Notes under the pieces: generated by a model | Databases searched by the model: none | The model's input: the letters and a program-made list of their open reading frames with translations, nothing else | Told to the model about the DNA's origin: nothing | Assembly: GCF_004924335.1 (NCBI RefSeq) | Contig: NZ_CP024633.1 | Location: 4,464,001-4,528,000 of the forward strand | Origin: Mycobacteroides salmoniphilum | Lineage (GTDB): Bacteria; Actinomycetota; Actinomycetes; Mycobacteriales; Mycobacteriaceae | Reading direction: 5' to 3' | DNA length: 64,000 nt | Position numbers and translations under genes: made by a program | Part shown: positions 8,683 through 17,538 of the stretch, in pieces | Layout: each line of letters opens with the position of its first letter | Position numbering within the stretch: position 1 is the stretch's first letter

Positions 8683-10217
8683 CGCTGTCCCCCCGACTGA
8701 GCCTGCTGGGCAACAACGGGTTTGGTACCGCGCGCGACCGGCCCCAGCAGCAGCTGGGTGGACGAGGTTGCCGCGCTTCCGGTGATCATGCCCAGCTGCT
8801 CGCGTTCGGTCGTGCTACCGATCGGCCCAACGGCCCCACCGAACGAGGCGGGTGCAGTCGCAACGGGGGCGGGGGCGGCGCCACCGGGCAATGGTGGCGG
8901 TTCGGCGTCATCAGGGTCAGCGGTGCCGGGGATACGTGGCGACGGATTGGGCTGCCACCACGGCAACGGCGGGTTGGGGTCCTGCAAGTTCGGGGAGGGA
9001 TTGTGCAGCGGCGGCCCGGTGACGATCAGATTCCCGTCCGGTCCGACCTCGGTTCCCGGCGGCGGCGCAAGATCGGGCGGTGGCTTGAAGTTCTGCGGCA
9101 GCAGTACTTCGGGGAGATCGGGGCGCACCACCAGCTCGGGTGCGGTGAAGCAGCTCGGCCCCTTCAGCTCCCCGTACCGCGGGCAATCGGCGCGCGTGTA
9201 CATCGTCGACGGCGTGAAGGACAGATTTCCCCGGATATTGACGACGTCCCTTTCCGGATCCCACACGTCACTGAAGAACTTGTCGGAGAACACCTTCAGT
9301 CGCGCCGCGATCGGCAGGAAGTGCACAGAGTTCTGGGCGAGCACGCCGACAACCGGGGTCAACTTGGTGGTGATGTCGATCATCCGGTCGGTCTGGTTGT
9401 CCAACGACTGCCGGACGGTGCCGGTGGTGTGCAATCCGGCGTTGAGCAGAGTCTGCAACTGGTCCCGCCTTTCGGCCAGCGTCTGCATGGGCTTAACCGC
9501 CTGATGCAGTGCATCGACGAGCTCCGGAGCGGTCGTCTGCAGCCCCTTGGTCGCGTTCAGGAGCGCGGACAGGGTCGACGGGCCCGTATCCGTCGCGACG
9601 ACGTCGTTGAGTTGGTCGATGATCCTGGTCAGTTGGCCGGCCGCGTTCAGAAGGGTCGCACGCCGACCCTCGGTCGCCGCGGCGATGACGGCGAAGATAC
9701 CCACCGAATCGTCATCGCGGCCGCGCCCGTTGGCCAGGAGGATGTCACGGAGCTTGCTGATGGTCGTCTGGAACAGCACCGTCGGGAGCTCGGTGTCCTC
9801 GCCGATAACGGTTCCATTGGTGATCGCCGCACCGGGTCCGTGGTCTACCAGCTCCACCGAGGAGACCGCGAAGACGTTACTGGGGACCACTCTGGCGGTG
9901 ACCGACCGCGGAATCGTCGGCGCCAGATCGGGTTTCAGATCGATGTGAACGACATTGGGCCTACCACGCTGCGAGGGGGTCAAATCATTGACCGAACCCA
10001 CGAGCACGCCCTGGAATTTGACGTCCGACTTCGCGGGAAGGCCGTCTCCTACGTTCGTGAGTTCTGCCACCACACGCACGTAGTTGTTGAACCGGCCGGT
10101 CGACTTGATGACCAAGGCGGTACCTATCAGGGCGGCCACGAGGGCGATCGCCAGGCCGCACAGGAGGAGCTGGCGATCCGACGGACCGCGGCCGTCGGAC
10201 TCAAAGGAGTTCGGCAC
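8679..10217 (-). CDS. mceA: MCE family protein MceA (locus 1), first gene of the set
   Basis: A 512-residue MCE protein. It has a transmembrane anchor (LLLCGLAIALVAALIGTALVI), an MCE domain (VKFQGVLVGSVNDL, RVVPSNVFAVSSVELV) and helical repeats, and then a proline-rich tail of about 150 residues. The GTG start at 10217 is chosen because AAGGAGG sits 5 nt upstream. It is paralogous to MceA of locus 2 (shared CPRYGEL-GPSC, ASFGG-VGP and LLLGPVARGT) and, from memory, unlike M. tuberculosis Mce1A. No yrbE gene precedes it: about 220 bp upstream is the end of fadD5. Confidence 0.9.
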   Translation of the reverse strand: MPNSFESDGRGPSDRQLLLCGLAIALVAALIGTALVIKSTGRFNNYVRVVAELTNVGDGLPAKSDVKFQGVLVGSVNDLTPSQRGRPNVVHIDLKPDLAPTIPRSVTARVVPSNVFAVSSVELVDHGPGAAITNGTVIGEDTELPTVLFQTTISKLRDILLANGRGRDDDSVGIFAVIAAATEGRRATLLNAAGQLTRIIDQLNDVVATDTGPSTLSALLNATKGLQTTAPELVDALHQAVKPMQTLAERRDQLQTLLNAGLHTTGTVRQSLDNQTDRMIDITTKLTPVVGVLAQNSVHFLPIAARLKVFSDKFFSDVWDPERDVVNIRGNLSFTPSTMYTRADCPRYGELKGPSCFTAPELVVRPDLPEVLLPQNFKPPPDLAPPPGTEVGPDGNLIVTGPPLHNPSPNLQDPNPPLPWWQPNPSPRIPGTADPDDAEPPPLPGGAAPAPVATAPASFGGAVGPIGSTTEREQLGMITGSAATSSTQLLLGPVARGTKPVVAQQAQSGGQR

Positions 10218-10437
10218 ACAGACCTCCTTCGGCATCTGGACGCACCACGGTGCGGCGCCACCACAGCATCCGAGACATCACCCGGTCCCTTTCGTCAGCA
10301 AACGTGGCCTGCAAATATCTACAGGTTCGGTCACGCCAACCCCTCCGATGTGACGGCGATTACAGGAATGTACATGACATACAGTTCTACGTATTACGCT
10401 TTACCAAACTTTTCTGAATCCAGATTCATGTTTGCTA
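10218..10437 (-). promoter_or_regulatory. AT-rich spacer between fadD5 and mceA, where yrbE genes would be expected
   Basis: A 220-bp gene-free stretch. The half next to fadD5 (about 10340-10437) is markedly AT-rich for this genome and may hold a promoter for mceA-F. It includes the palindrome atgtacat. I found no reading frame resembling YrbE here, only a chance frame of about 25 codons. In M. tuberculosis fadD5 is followed directly by yrbE1A and yrbE1B. Confidence 0.5.
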
Positions 10438-12027
10438 TCAACTGTCGCCGAACTGCTTGCGCAGCTCGGTTTTGAGAACCTTGCCCGAGGGGTTGCGCGG
10501 TAACGCGTCCACGACCACGAGATCCTTGGGGTGCTTGTAGCGCGCCAGCCGCGCGGTGAGAAAGCCATCGAGATCACCGATGGTCAGAGCCTCCCCGTGG
10601 ATGGCCGCCACCGCGACCGGCACTTCGCCCCACTTCTCATGCGGCCTGCCAATCACCGCCACCTCGACGATCTGCTCGTGCTCAGCGAGCGCGTTCTCGA
10701 CCTCCGCGCAATAGATGTTCTCTCCGCCGGAGATGATCATGTCCTTCTTGCGGTCCACCACCCATACGAAACCGTCCGCGTCCTGACGGACCAGGTCGCC
10801 GGAGTGGAACCAGCCACCCGTGAACGCGTCGGCAGTCGCCTCGGGGTTGTTCCAGTAGCCCTGCATCAGCGTCGGCGCGCGGTAGACGATCTCCCCCACA
10901 TCACCGACCGGTACATCGTTCATGTTGTCGTCCACGACGCGCGCGGCAACCGTGGGAATCACCCGGCCGACGGAGCCCATCTTCCGGGTTGCGTCCTCCC
11001 CCATGAGCATGCAGGTGACCGGCGACATCTCCGTCTGCCCGAACGCGGCCAAGATCTTGGCGTCGGGGAACGTTTCGGACATCGTCCGTAACAACACATC
11101 ACTGGCGGGGGCCGCGCCCCAGGAGAGCGTCTTGAGCTTGACCTTGCGCGGATTTGCTCGCTGCGCCGCACAGACGGCCTGCCACTGGGCGGGGACCAGG
11201 AAGATGCCGGTGACTCCCTCGGACTCCAGAACATCCAGCAGAGCGCCGGGATCAAAGGCGCCGAGGGGGTGAATGACCGTGGGCAAGCCCAACAACAATC
11301 CGGTGATCATGTTGCCCACGCCGGCGATGTGGAACATGGGTACGCCGATAAACCCCACATCGGAATTCAGATCAACGGTGGTGCTCAGCAAATAGGTCAT
11401 CGCCTGCCCGGACAGATTGAGATGGGTCAGCACCGCACCCTTGGGCCGGCCCGTCGTCCCGGAGGTGTACATGATGAGCGCGGGAGAATCGCCGGGCAGA
11501 TCCACCTCCGTGTGGGCTTCGCCCTCCTCGGCAATGACCTCTTCGTATCCGAGGGCACCGTCCTCGGATACCGAGCCGGCCACAATGACCGTCTCCAGCG
11601 CGGGCACCTGTTGGCGTACCGCGGCCGCCACCGGCGCCAGGACCGTCTCGGTGATCGCCACCTTGGCCCCGCTGTTCTCGACCAGGAATGCGACCTCCGG
11701 GGGAGTCATGCGGAAGTTCACCGGGATCGCGATGGCTCCGAGTTCGTTGATGGCCAGCCAGGATTCGACGTACTCGGGGCGGTTGAGCATGAGGATGAGC
11801 ACGCGGTCCCCGAATCGGACACCGCGGCGAGACAGCGCATCGGCGAGTGATTGCACACGCTGATTCAGCTCGCCCCAGGAGATGCTGCGCCCGAGATATC
11901 GGATCGCCGTGGCGTTGGGTTGCATAAGCGCATGCCGAGCCAGCTGGTTACACCAGTTCTGCCGCCGCGCGCGGTAAGGCTGATCAAGGCCGGTGGTCAC
12001 GGCGGTCACATCGATCGTGTCGGTCAC
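10438..12027 (-). CDS. fadD5: Fatty-acid--CoA ligase FadD5
   Basis: A 529-residue acyl-activating enzyme. The AMP-binding motif YTSGTTGRPKG is at about 187-197. Further motifs are FGQTEMSP, the hinge GWFHSGDLVRQDADGFVWVVDRKKDMI, and the catalytic lysine region PRNPSGKVLKTEL near the C-terminus. The N-terminal pattern QPYRARRQNWCNQL is typical of FadD5. The enzyme makes acyl-CoA from fatty acids in the cytosol. In M. tuberculosis fadD5 is the first gene of the mce1 operon, so this fits activation of lipid imported by the MCE system. GTG start with AGGAGA 5 nt upstream. It lies 12 bp after the enoyl-CoA hydratase gene. Confidence 0.9.
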   Translation of the reverse strand: MTDTIDVTAVTTGLDQPYRARRQNWCNQLARHALMQPNATAIRYLGRSISWGELNQRVQSLADALSRRGVRFGDRVLILMLNRPEYVESWLAINELGAIAIPVNFRMTPPEVAFLVENSGAKVAITETVLAPVAAAVRQQVPALETVIVAGSVSEDGALGYEEVIAEEGEAHTEVDLPGDSPALIMYTSGTTGRPKGAVLTHLNLSGQAMTYLLSTTVDLNSDVGFIGVPMFHIAGVGNMITGLLLGLPTVIHPLGAFDPGALLDVLESEGVTGIFLVPAQWQAVCAAQRANPRKVKLKTLSWGAAPASDVLLRTMSETFPDAKILAAFGQTEMSPVTCMLMGEDATRKMGSVGRVIPTVAARVVDDNMNDVPVGDVGEIVYRAPTLMQGYWNNPEATADAFTGGWFHSGDLVRQDADGFVWVVDRKKDMIISGGENIYCAEVENALAEHEQIVEVAVIGRPHEKWGEVPVAVAAIHGEALTIGDLDGFLTARLARYKHPKDLVVVDALPRNPSGKVLKTELRKQFGDS

Positions 12028-12039
12028 AGACTCTCCTAC

Positions 12040-12846
12040 TTACTGAAATTTGGGACGGCGGCCCTCAAGGAATGCGGCGAAGCCTTCTTGGGCGTCGGGT
12101 GAGGTCAAGAGCTCGATCTGCCCCTCACGCTCACGGGCAATGGCCTCGTCGAACAGCTTGAGTGACACCGAGTTCATGGCTTCCTTGGTCAGCTGCATCG
12201 CGCGGCGGGAACCGTGAGCCAGCTTGCGCGCCGATTTGTCGACGCGCTCGCGCAGCTGATCCCCGGTCAGTACCTCGTTGACCAGTCCGGCCGCACAGGC
12301 GTCGGCGGCATGAAGAGGCTGAGCCAGCAGGGCCATCGCATTGGCCTTCACACGGCCAATCGAGGCCGAGACCAACGCGCTCGATCCACCATCGGGCATG
12401 AGCCCGATGTTCGCGAAGGCCATCAGAAAGAAGGCAGTGTCGGCGGCGTAGATCAGGTCGCACGCCAGAGCCACCGACGCACCGATACCGGCGGCCGCGC
12501 CCGTCACTTCCGCGATGGTGGGGACCGGACAATTCAGAACCGCGCGTACCAGCCGTTCGGCGTTGTCCATGGTCAATTCAGCGGCTTGCAGCGGTGTCAG
12601 GTCCCCGGCCCCGGCCGCCAGCTCGGCGACATCGGCACCCGCCGTGAAGGCGTTCCCGGGTGCTCCTCCACTGATGACGACCACCCTCACGTCGCTGCGT
12701 TCCTGGACGGATTCCAGCGCCTCGATCAAGCCCGCGGTGGCCGGCCCGTTGAGCGCATTCATTCGATCGGGCCTGGTGAACGTGATCCGCATGATGCCGC
12801 CGTCGACGGCTACATCGGGTGCGCCGACCGATTCATGGGAACTCAA
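12040..12846 (-). CDS. Enoyl-CoA hydratase/isomerase family protein
   Basis: A 268-residue crotonase-fold protein. The first oxyanion-hole region is AFTAGADVAEL and the second is GAAAGIGASVALACDL. The catalytic segment reads FANIGLMPDGGSS, as in PaaG-type isomerases, rather than the PE--G of classical hydratases, so isomerase activity is as likely as hydratase. The TTG start at 12846 is chosen because AGGAGG lies 7 nt upstream and it gives the normal family length; the longer frame to 13029 runs into the divergent regulator gene. It is the first gene of the fadD5-mce transcription unit, a position without a crotonase gene in M. tuberculosis. Confidence 0.83.
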   Translation of the reverse strand: MSSHESVGAPDVAVDGGIMRITFTRPDRMNALNGPATAGLIEALESVQERSDVRVVVISGGAPGNAFTAGADVAELAAGAGDLTPLQAAELTMDNAERLVRAVLNCPVPTIAEVTGAAAGIGASVALACDLIYAADTAFFLMAFANIGLMPDGGSSALVSASIGRVKANAMALLAQPLHAADACAAGLVNEVLTGDQLRERVDKSARKLAHGSRRAMQLTKEAMNSVSLKLFDEAIAREREGQIELLTSPDAQEGFAAFLEGRRPKFQ

Positions 12847-12883
12847 GTCGTTGCCTCCTGGATTGTCGCTTCGTCGCGTCAGG

Positions 12884-12897
12884 TCAAATATATTTGA
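12884..12897. promoter_or_regulatory. Palindromic operator candidate between echA and the GntR regulator
   Basis: TCAAATATATTTGA is a perfect 14-bp palindrome in an AT-rich patch of the 104-bp divergent spacer. It is the obvious binding site for the neighbouring GntR/FadR-type regulator, controlling itself and the echA-fadD5-mce unit. Binding is inferred from position and symmetry only. Confidence 0.55.
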
Positions 12898-12950
12898 TAT
12901 GACTTTAGATGCAAGTGCGTCACCACACATGGAAATGGCAGGCAGATCGG

Positions 12951-13628
12951 ATGAATGCTCCCCGGACCCAGATCCGCGAGATCCGTAGGCCGCAGCTGTC
13001 CGAGGAGGTTGCCGGCCGACTACGCGCATCGATCATGACAGGCGAGCTGCGCCCGGGTGAGTACATTCGGATGGATGAGACGGCGGCCCAGCTGGGTGTG
13101 AGCGTCACACCGGTACGTGAGGCGCTACTCACGTTGCGTGGCGAAGGACTCGTCGAGGCCGTCCCGCATCGCGGTTACATGGCGGCCCCGCTGAGCCGGG
13201 CCGATATCGAAGACATCTTCGCCCAACAATCACACCTTGCCGTGGAGCTCGCGAAGACCGCTGCGAAGCGCATCAACCCGGAACAGGTCGACACCCTGGC
13301 AGATCTGAACGACACGCTTCGCAACGCCGGTTCTTCTGAGGCGATCTCCATGGCGGAGTTCGAGTTTCACCGATTTCTCAATCACGTCGCCGACCGCCCC
13401 AAGCTGGCCTGGTTCCTCCTACAGGCGACGCGGTACACCCCACACCTACTCTTCGCCTCTGACGCCGAATGGACGCGGCACGCGGTCGCGGCGCACGACA
13501 AGCTCATCGCAGCGCTGCGCGCCGGCGACAACGCTGAGGTGGTGGCTCAAACCGAGGTTCAGTTCATTGACGGCGCCCGCCGATTGATCGAGTACCTAGA
13601 CCGCGCCGGGATGTGGTCCGGGGGGTAG
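12951..13628 (+). CDS. mce1R: GntR family (FadR/FCD) transcriptional regulator, Mce1R-like
   Basis: A 225-residue regulator. The winged helix-turn-helix is at about 10-75 (LSEEVAGRLRASIMTGELRPGE, VSVTPVREALLTLRGEGLV). The C-terminal all-helical FCD domain carries the metal/ligand histidines (EFEFHRFLNH, AAHDKLIAAL). M. tuberculosis Mce1R sits in the same place, divergent from fadD5 and tail-to-tail with TB18.5, and represses mce1. The symbol rests on that synteny and general similarity. The start is ATG 12951 (MNAPRTQIREI); an upstream ATG at 12909 is possible. The 3' end overlaps the SRPBCC gene by 33 bp. Confidence 0.82.
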   Translation: MNAPRTQIREIRRPQLSEEVAGRLRASIMTGELRPGEYIRMDETAAQLGVSVTPVREALLTLRGEGLVEAVPHRGYMAAPLSRADIEDIFAQQSHLAVELAKTAAKRINPEQVDTLADLNDTLRNAGSSEAISMAEFEFHRFLNHVADRPKLAWFLLQATRYTPHLLFASDAEWTRHAVAAHDKLIAALRAGDNAEVVAQTEVQFIDGARRLIEYLDRAGMWSGG

Positions 13629-14129
13629 ATGCGGGTCAGCCGGGGGCTGATGGGCCGGGGCGGGTGCCGGCGGTTGCTGCGGCGCGATGGCCCCCGACGC
13701 GATTTGCTCGGCCCGATTTTTCAGCCCCTCGGCCAGGTGCTCGAGGACCTGGTTGGCGAGCTTCTTCACCATCGGCTTGGGGATCGGGAGCTTGGTCTCG
13801 ACGTCCATATCGACCGTGAGCAGGCAGGTGGGCCCCATCGGGACGATCGAAAACGTCTGTTCCTGCTTCTCGAAGATGTCGCTCTCCAGCAGTCGCGTCG
13901 CCACCTGAGCGGCGTTGAGATAGGCGATCTCGGCGACGTTGGTCGAGGCCATACCCGTCATCTCCACCTTCAACCGCACGATGCGGGGGCGTCCGTCCGG
14001 GAGACGCTCCAGGATCTCGACGCTGGTGATCTCCTTGTTCCACTCGGGGTAGGCCTCGTAGTTGGTGACAATGGAGACGATCACCTGCGGAGGCGCGGCC
14101 ACCTCGACGGTCTGACTGACGACTGGCAT
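13596..14129 (-). CDS. SRPBCC (polyketide cyclase-like) protein, TB18.5 homologue
   Basis: A 177-residue START/SRPBCC-fold protein with a hydrophobic ligand pocket; the ligand is unknown. It starts MPVVSQTVEVAAPP, contains YPEWNKEI and ends the fold with TVDMDVETKLPIPKPMVKKL. From memory this matches M. tuberculosis Rv0164 (TB18.5), which also lies next to mce1R. The last 25 residues are a proline/alanine/histidine-rich tail, and its coding sequence overlaps the 3' end of the regulator gene on the other strand. Confidence 0.85.
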   Translation of the reverse strand: MPVVSQTVEVAAPPQVIVSIVTNYEAYPEWNKEITSVEILERLPDGRPRIVRLKVEMTGMASTNVAEIAYLNAAQVATRLLESDIFEKQEQTFSIVPMGPTCLLTVDMDVETKLPIPKPMVKKLANQVLEHLAEGLKNRAEQIASGAIAPQQPPAPAPAHQPPADPHLPPGPHPGAV

Positions 14130-14133
14130 TGGT

Positions 14134-15051
14134 TCACTCTACCTTCGTAGTTGGCGGGCGCAGGAACTCACGCACGAGCTCATACACCTCATCCGGGCAT
14201 TCAAGATGCACGAAATGTCCACCGCCATCGATGATTTCAACGCTGCGGTCGGGCAGATCCGGGCGCGCAGACTCTACCAGTCGCTGCGTCATGCACCCGT
14301 CGGCGCGACCATGTAGATAGAGCAGCGGAGTGCGCGCGCCATCCAGGAGGGATCGTTGGGTCTTCCAGTACTTTCGCGACGGAACCAGGGCCCGCCCGAT
14401 GTTTGCACGGTAGTAGCCGATGACTGCCCTGCGGTTCCCCTTCTGAAGCATCGCATCACCGGTGTACAGCAGATCGGCATGCGCGTCGTACCCCGGCGAC
14501 CACCGCCGCCAGTACAGGCGAAGTAGCCAGGGCAACAACAGCTCCGGCAGTACCGGAATCTGGTGGAACAACGTGTACCAACTCATCAACAGCTGCCGCC
14601 CGAGCACGCGGGGCCAGCCGGTCGGTCCGATCGACGCAAAACTTGAGCCGAGAACCTCAAACGGCGGCACGGCCATGGTGATGATGCTGGCGAACGGCGA
14701 CAGGGCGCTACGGGCGAGGGCGTTACCCACCAGAGCTCCCCAGTCATGGCCGATGTACACCGCGCGCTCGTCGCCACCCAGCACCGTGTGGATGTCGAGG
14801 ATGTCCTGCATCAGGGCACCCAGGCCGTATTCGGCGTCGGCCGGTATTTCACTGGGTGAGTAACCGCGGGTGAACGGTGCCACCACGCGCCACCCGTCCG
14901 CAGCCAATCGCGGACCGAGCAGGCGCCAGGTGTGGGCGGAGTCGGGAAAACCGTGTCCGCAGATCAGCAGCGGACTGTCCTGCGGACCCCAGGACAGTGC
15001 CCGCAGTCTGACATTGGGCAGGTCCAAGGTCAGGATGGAATCAGCGGCCAC
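14134..15051 (-). CDS. Alpha/beta hydrolase, epoxide hydrolase-like
   Basis: A hydrolase of about 305 residues. HGFPDS forms the oxyanion-hole (HGxP) motif, the nucleophile elbow is GHDWGA with an aspartate nucleophile as in epoxide hydrolases and haloalkane dehalogenases, and the catalytic histidine is in GGGHFVHLECP. The lid region is tryptophan-rich. The substrate is unknown; mycobacteria have many such enzymes for epoxidised lipids and xenobiotics. I chose the GTG at 15051, 13 bp after the TetR stop; an ATG at 15102 inside the TetR gene is an alternative. It probably forms an operon with that regulator. Confidence 0.8.
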   Translation of the reverse strand: MAADSILTLDLPNVRLRALSWGPQDSPLLICGHGFPDSAHTWRLLGPRLAADGWRVVAPFTRGYSPSEIPADAEYGLGALMQDILDIHTVLGGDERAVYIGHDWGALVGNALARSALSPFASIITMAVPPFEVLGSSFASIGPTGWPRVLGRQLLMSWYTLFHQIPVLPELLLPWLLRLYWRRWSPGYDAHADLLYTGDAMLQKGNRRAVIGYYRANIGRALVPSRKYWKTQRSLLDGARTPLLYLHGRADGCMTQRLVESARPDLPDRSVEIIDGGGHFVHLECPDEVYELVREFLRPPTTKVE

Positions 15052-15064
15052 TACACGTCCGTCG

Positions 15065-15751
15065 CTACGGTGTGCCGTCAACAGACGTCGACGTCGCCAC
15101 ACCCAACGGATCGTTGATCCGAGTTGCCTCGTCCCGAATCAACCCCCGCAACAGCGTGGTGCTGAACTCCACGGCGATCTCCTGGGCACTGCGACGCCCG
15201 CTCGGATTGAGCCAACGGTAGGAGCCGAGAACCATGCCGATGTAACCGAGCGCCATGACATGCGAGTCACACTCGACGAACTCGGAGCTGGCGATGCCCC
15301 GTTCGATGATGTTCTGCACCCGTTCCTGCACCATGTCCTCGCGCTTGCGAATCTCGGCGACCTGTTCAGGTGAGAGCCATTCAGAAAGGAACGGGTTCTC
15401 CTGGAAGTACACCGCCCCCTGCTCGCGGTTCGAGAAGATGAGCGCGAGCATGCGGCTCGTGCATTGATAGAGCGACTCACGCGCGGACCATCGTGGATCG
15501 TCCTGCAGGCAGGCCAGAGTCTCCTCGGCGGCCTTGAAGTAGATCTCGTACAGGATGAGCGCCTTCGAGGCGAAGTAGTGGTACACCGTCGCCTTATTCA
15601 GGCCCGCGACATCGGCAATGTCGTCCATCCTGGTGCCGTGATAACCGCGCGCCGCGAACAACTTGGACGCCACCGCCACCAATTCCTCGCGGCGGCCAGC
15701 ACGGCGCTGCGAGGGATTGCCTGCCTTCGAGGCAGCGGGGACCGGTTGCAT
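15065..15751 (-). CDS. TetR family transcriptional regulator
   Basis: A 228-residue regulator. The N-terminal helix-turn-helix is at about 18-75 (ELVAVASKLFAARGYHGTRMDDIADVAG, NKATVYHYFASKALIL), and the C-terminal ligand domain resembles the KstR2-like branch. It probably controls the downstream epoxide hydrolase gene, with which it is almost contiguous, and perhaps the divergent ltrA. The ligand is unknown. Confidence 0.82.
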   Translation of the reverse strand: MQPVPAASKAGNPSQRRAGRREELVAVASKLFAARGYHGTRMDDIADVAGLNKATVYHYFASKALILYEIYFKAAEETLACLQDDPRWSARESLYQCTSRMLALIFSNREQGAVYFQENPFLSEWLSPEQVAEIRKREDMVQERVQNIIERGIASSEFVECDSHVMALGYIGMVLGSYRWLNPSGRRSAQEIAVEFSTTLLRGLIRDEATRINDPLGVATSTSVDGTP

Positions 15752-15902
15752 GGTGCCTCACTATATGCGCAGGGTTTCCCCACGAGGACGGAATCCCGAT
15801 CAACTGGTTGGATTAGTGAGGCCCGATGTTCGCCGGCTCAGTCGTCAAAAGCGCGTTAAGCTGCCTCCGTCCATCGCTCCTCCGACACCAGTAGGTAACC
15901 AC

Positions 15903-17066
15903 ATGATCAGTGGCCTGCGGGCCATGGTGGCACGCGATCCCGCACAACCGCATCGCGCGGCCACCCCGCTAGAACTGCTTTTCGACCTCGTCTTCGTGGT
16001 CGCCGTATCGCGCGCCTCCGGAGCCCTGCACCATTTCTGGGCCGAGGGTCATTTCGCCGAGGGACTGGCCGGGTATGCGATCGGCTTCTTCGCCATCTGG
16101 TGGGCGTGGATGAACTTCACCTGGTTCGCCAGCGCCTTCGACACCGACGACTGGCTCTACCGGCTGACGGTGATTGTTCAGATGGCCGGGGCCCTCACCG
16201 TCGCGGCAGGTGTCGAGCGCGCGATGACCGGGGCCGACTTCGGTATCGCCATCGGCGGCTACGTGCTCATGCGCATCGCCGCGGGCAGTCAATGGGTGCG
16301 CGCGGCCATCAGCGACCCCACCATGCGTGCCACCTGCCTGCGCTATGTCACGGGTATCGCCGTCGTCCAAGCGGCATGGGTCTGCTGGGGACTGTTCGCA
16401 CCGGAACACCTGCGCTTGCCGCTGTTCGTGGTGATCGCACTGGCCGACCTGTCGGTGCCCGTATTCGCCGAGCGCGCCACCACCACGTCATGGCATCCGG
16501 AGCACATCGCCGAACGCTACGGGCTATTCACCCTGATCGTGCTGGGAGAATCGATCCTGGCCTCGGCGAACTCAATCATCGGCGGCGCCGAGGAAGCCGA
16601 CCACACCGGCACCATGATCGGCATCGCGGCGTCGGCCTTGATCATCGTGGCCGCGGTGTGGTGGATCTACTTCGATCAGGAACAAGAGTGCAAGGACACG
16701 TCCCTGCGGTCGACCCTGTTGTGGGGTTACAGCCACTACTTCATCTTCGCCGCCGTTGCCGCACTGTCGGCGGGATTCGAGATCGCCGTCGACGAGGGGC
16801 TCGGCAAGAGTCACCTAAGTCCCACCGTTGCGGCCTTCACGATCACGGTGCCGTTCGCCATCTATCTGGTGCTGGCGTGGCTGGTGCTGCTCCTGCAACG
16901 TCGCGACACCATCCTGAACATCGGGCTACCGGCGATTGCCGTTGCGGCAGTGTTGGTTTCATCACTGCCACATCCGTTGTACTGGCTGGCCGGGTTGGCG
17001 GCGCTGGCCGCCGCGCTGGTCACCTGGCGACGTGTCGAGGACGCCGAGCCCTCGGCGTCCCCTTAA
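15903..17066 (+). CDS. ltrA: Low temperature requirement protein A (LtrA) family membrane protein
   Basis: A 387-residue integral membrane protein with about ten hydrophobic segments and the conserved N-terminal motif RAATPLELLFDLVFVVAVSR of the LtrA family (PF06772), plus ERYGLFTLIVLGESILA in the middle. Its biochemical function is not established. The name comes from a Listeria gene needed for growth in the cold. The start is ATG 15903; the frame is open further upstream, but that part lies in the TetR gene and promoter. It ends with a 4-bp tail-to-tail overlap with the next gene. Confidence 0.82.
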   Translation: MISGLRAMVARDPAQPHRAATPLELLFDLVFVVAVSRASGALHHFWAEGHFAEGLAGYAIGFFAIWWAWMNFTWFASAFDTDDWLYRLTVIVQMAGALTVAAGVERAMTGADFGIAIGGYVLMRIAAGSQWVRAAISDPTMRATCLRYVTGIAVVQAAWVCWGLFAPEHLRLPLFVVIALADLSVPVFAERATTTSWHPEHIAERYGLFTLIVLGESILASANSIIGGAEEADHTGTMIGIAASALIIVAAVWWIYFDQEQECKDTSLRSTLLWGYSHYFIFAAVAALSAGFEIAVDEGLGKSHLSPTVAAFTITVPFAIYLVLAWLVLLLQRRDTILNIGLPAIAVAAVLVSSLPHPLYWLAGLAALAAALVTWRRVEDAEPSASP

Positions 17067-17443
17067 CGCACCGGGCAGACCGCTTCCAACGCGGCCATGG
17101 TGTTGACCACGCGGGCCATATCGTCGCCGGGCGGCTCGAGCACACCGTCCACGGAGGTCGCGGCGGCCATCACGTTGGCGTAGTTCTCCGCCCCCGCAGC
17201 GGCGTCCATCGCCCGGTCGCGCACCGCGAGATCGGATGTATCGCCCGCGGCGGTCCGAAGGAGCACGGCGATCACCCGGTTTCGTGCGACAGCCGTCTGA
17301 CGAACAGCTACCCCGTTCTGCCGTGAAAGGCCGCGGATCTGATCGCGCGCCCGGTCTACCGAGACGCAGTCATGTGGGTCGGCCGCTGCCATCGGAGTCA
17401 ACAGCGCTGACGCCGCGACGACCGTCGCCATCACCCGGTACAT
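17063..17443 (-). CDS. Small secreted hypothetical protein
   Basis: A 126-residue protein. A clear signal peptide (MYRVMATVVAASALLTPMAAA, cleavage before DPHDC) is followed by a helical domain with two cysteines (DHDC-type near residue 26 and near the end, AVCPVR) that could form a disulfide. I do not recognise the family; it looks like the mycobacterial heme-binding-like or DUF-type small secreted proteins, but I cannot assign it. The ATG at residue 5 (17431) is an alternative start. Confidence 0.6.
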   Translation of the reverse strand: MYRVMATVVAASALLTPMAAADPHDCVSVDRARDQIRGLSRQNGVAVRQTAVARNRVIAVLLRTAAGDTSDLAVRDRAMDAAAGAENYANVMAAATSVDGVLEPPGDDMARVVNTMAALEAVCPVR

Positions 17444-17466
17444 GCGCGAAGCCTACGCCGAAACGC

Positions 17467-17521
17467 CGAGTGGGAACCCTACGAGGATTCCGATCGGATA
17501 TCCGCGCGAGGTTCCCACTCG
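17467..17521 (-). terminator. 12-bp inverted repeat downstream of pntB
   Basis: CGAGTGGGAACC at 17467-17478 is perfectly complementary to 17510-17521, with a 31-nt loop that can itself fold. It starts 18 bp beyond the pntB stop codon, as expected for the terminator of the pnt operon. There is no T-run. Confidence 0.6.
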
Positions 17522-17538
17522 ATCGCAAAGAGGTTGAG

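Noticed and set aside
9003..10475. 490-codon plus-strand frame opposite mceA
   Set aside because: Composition (Arg, Gly, His) and position antisense to mceA show it is a shadow frame.
12951..13628. GntR regulator plus overlapping SRPBCC gene as a toxin-antitoxin pair
   Set aside because: Convergent orientation and clear homology to the Mce1R/TB18.5 neighbourhood explain them.
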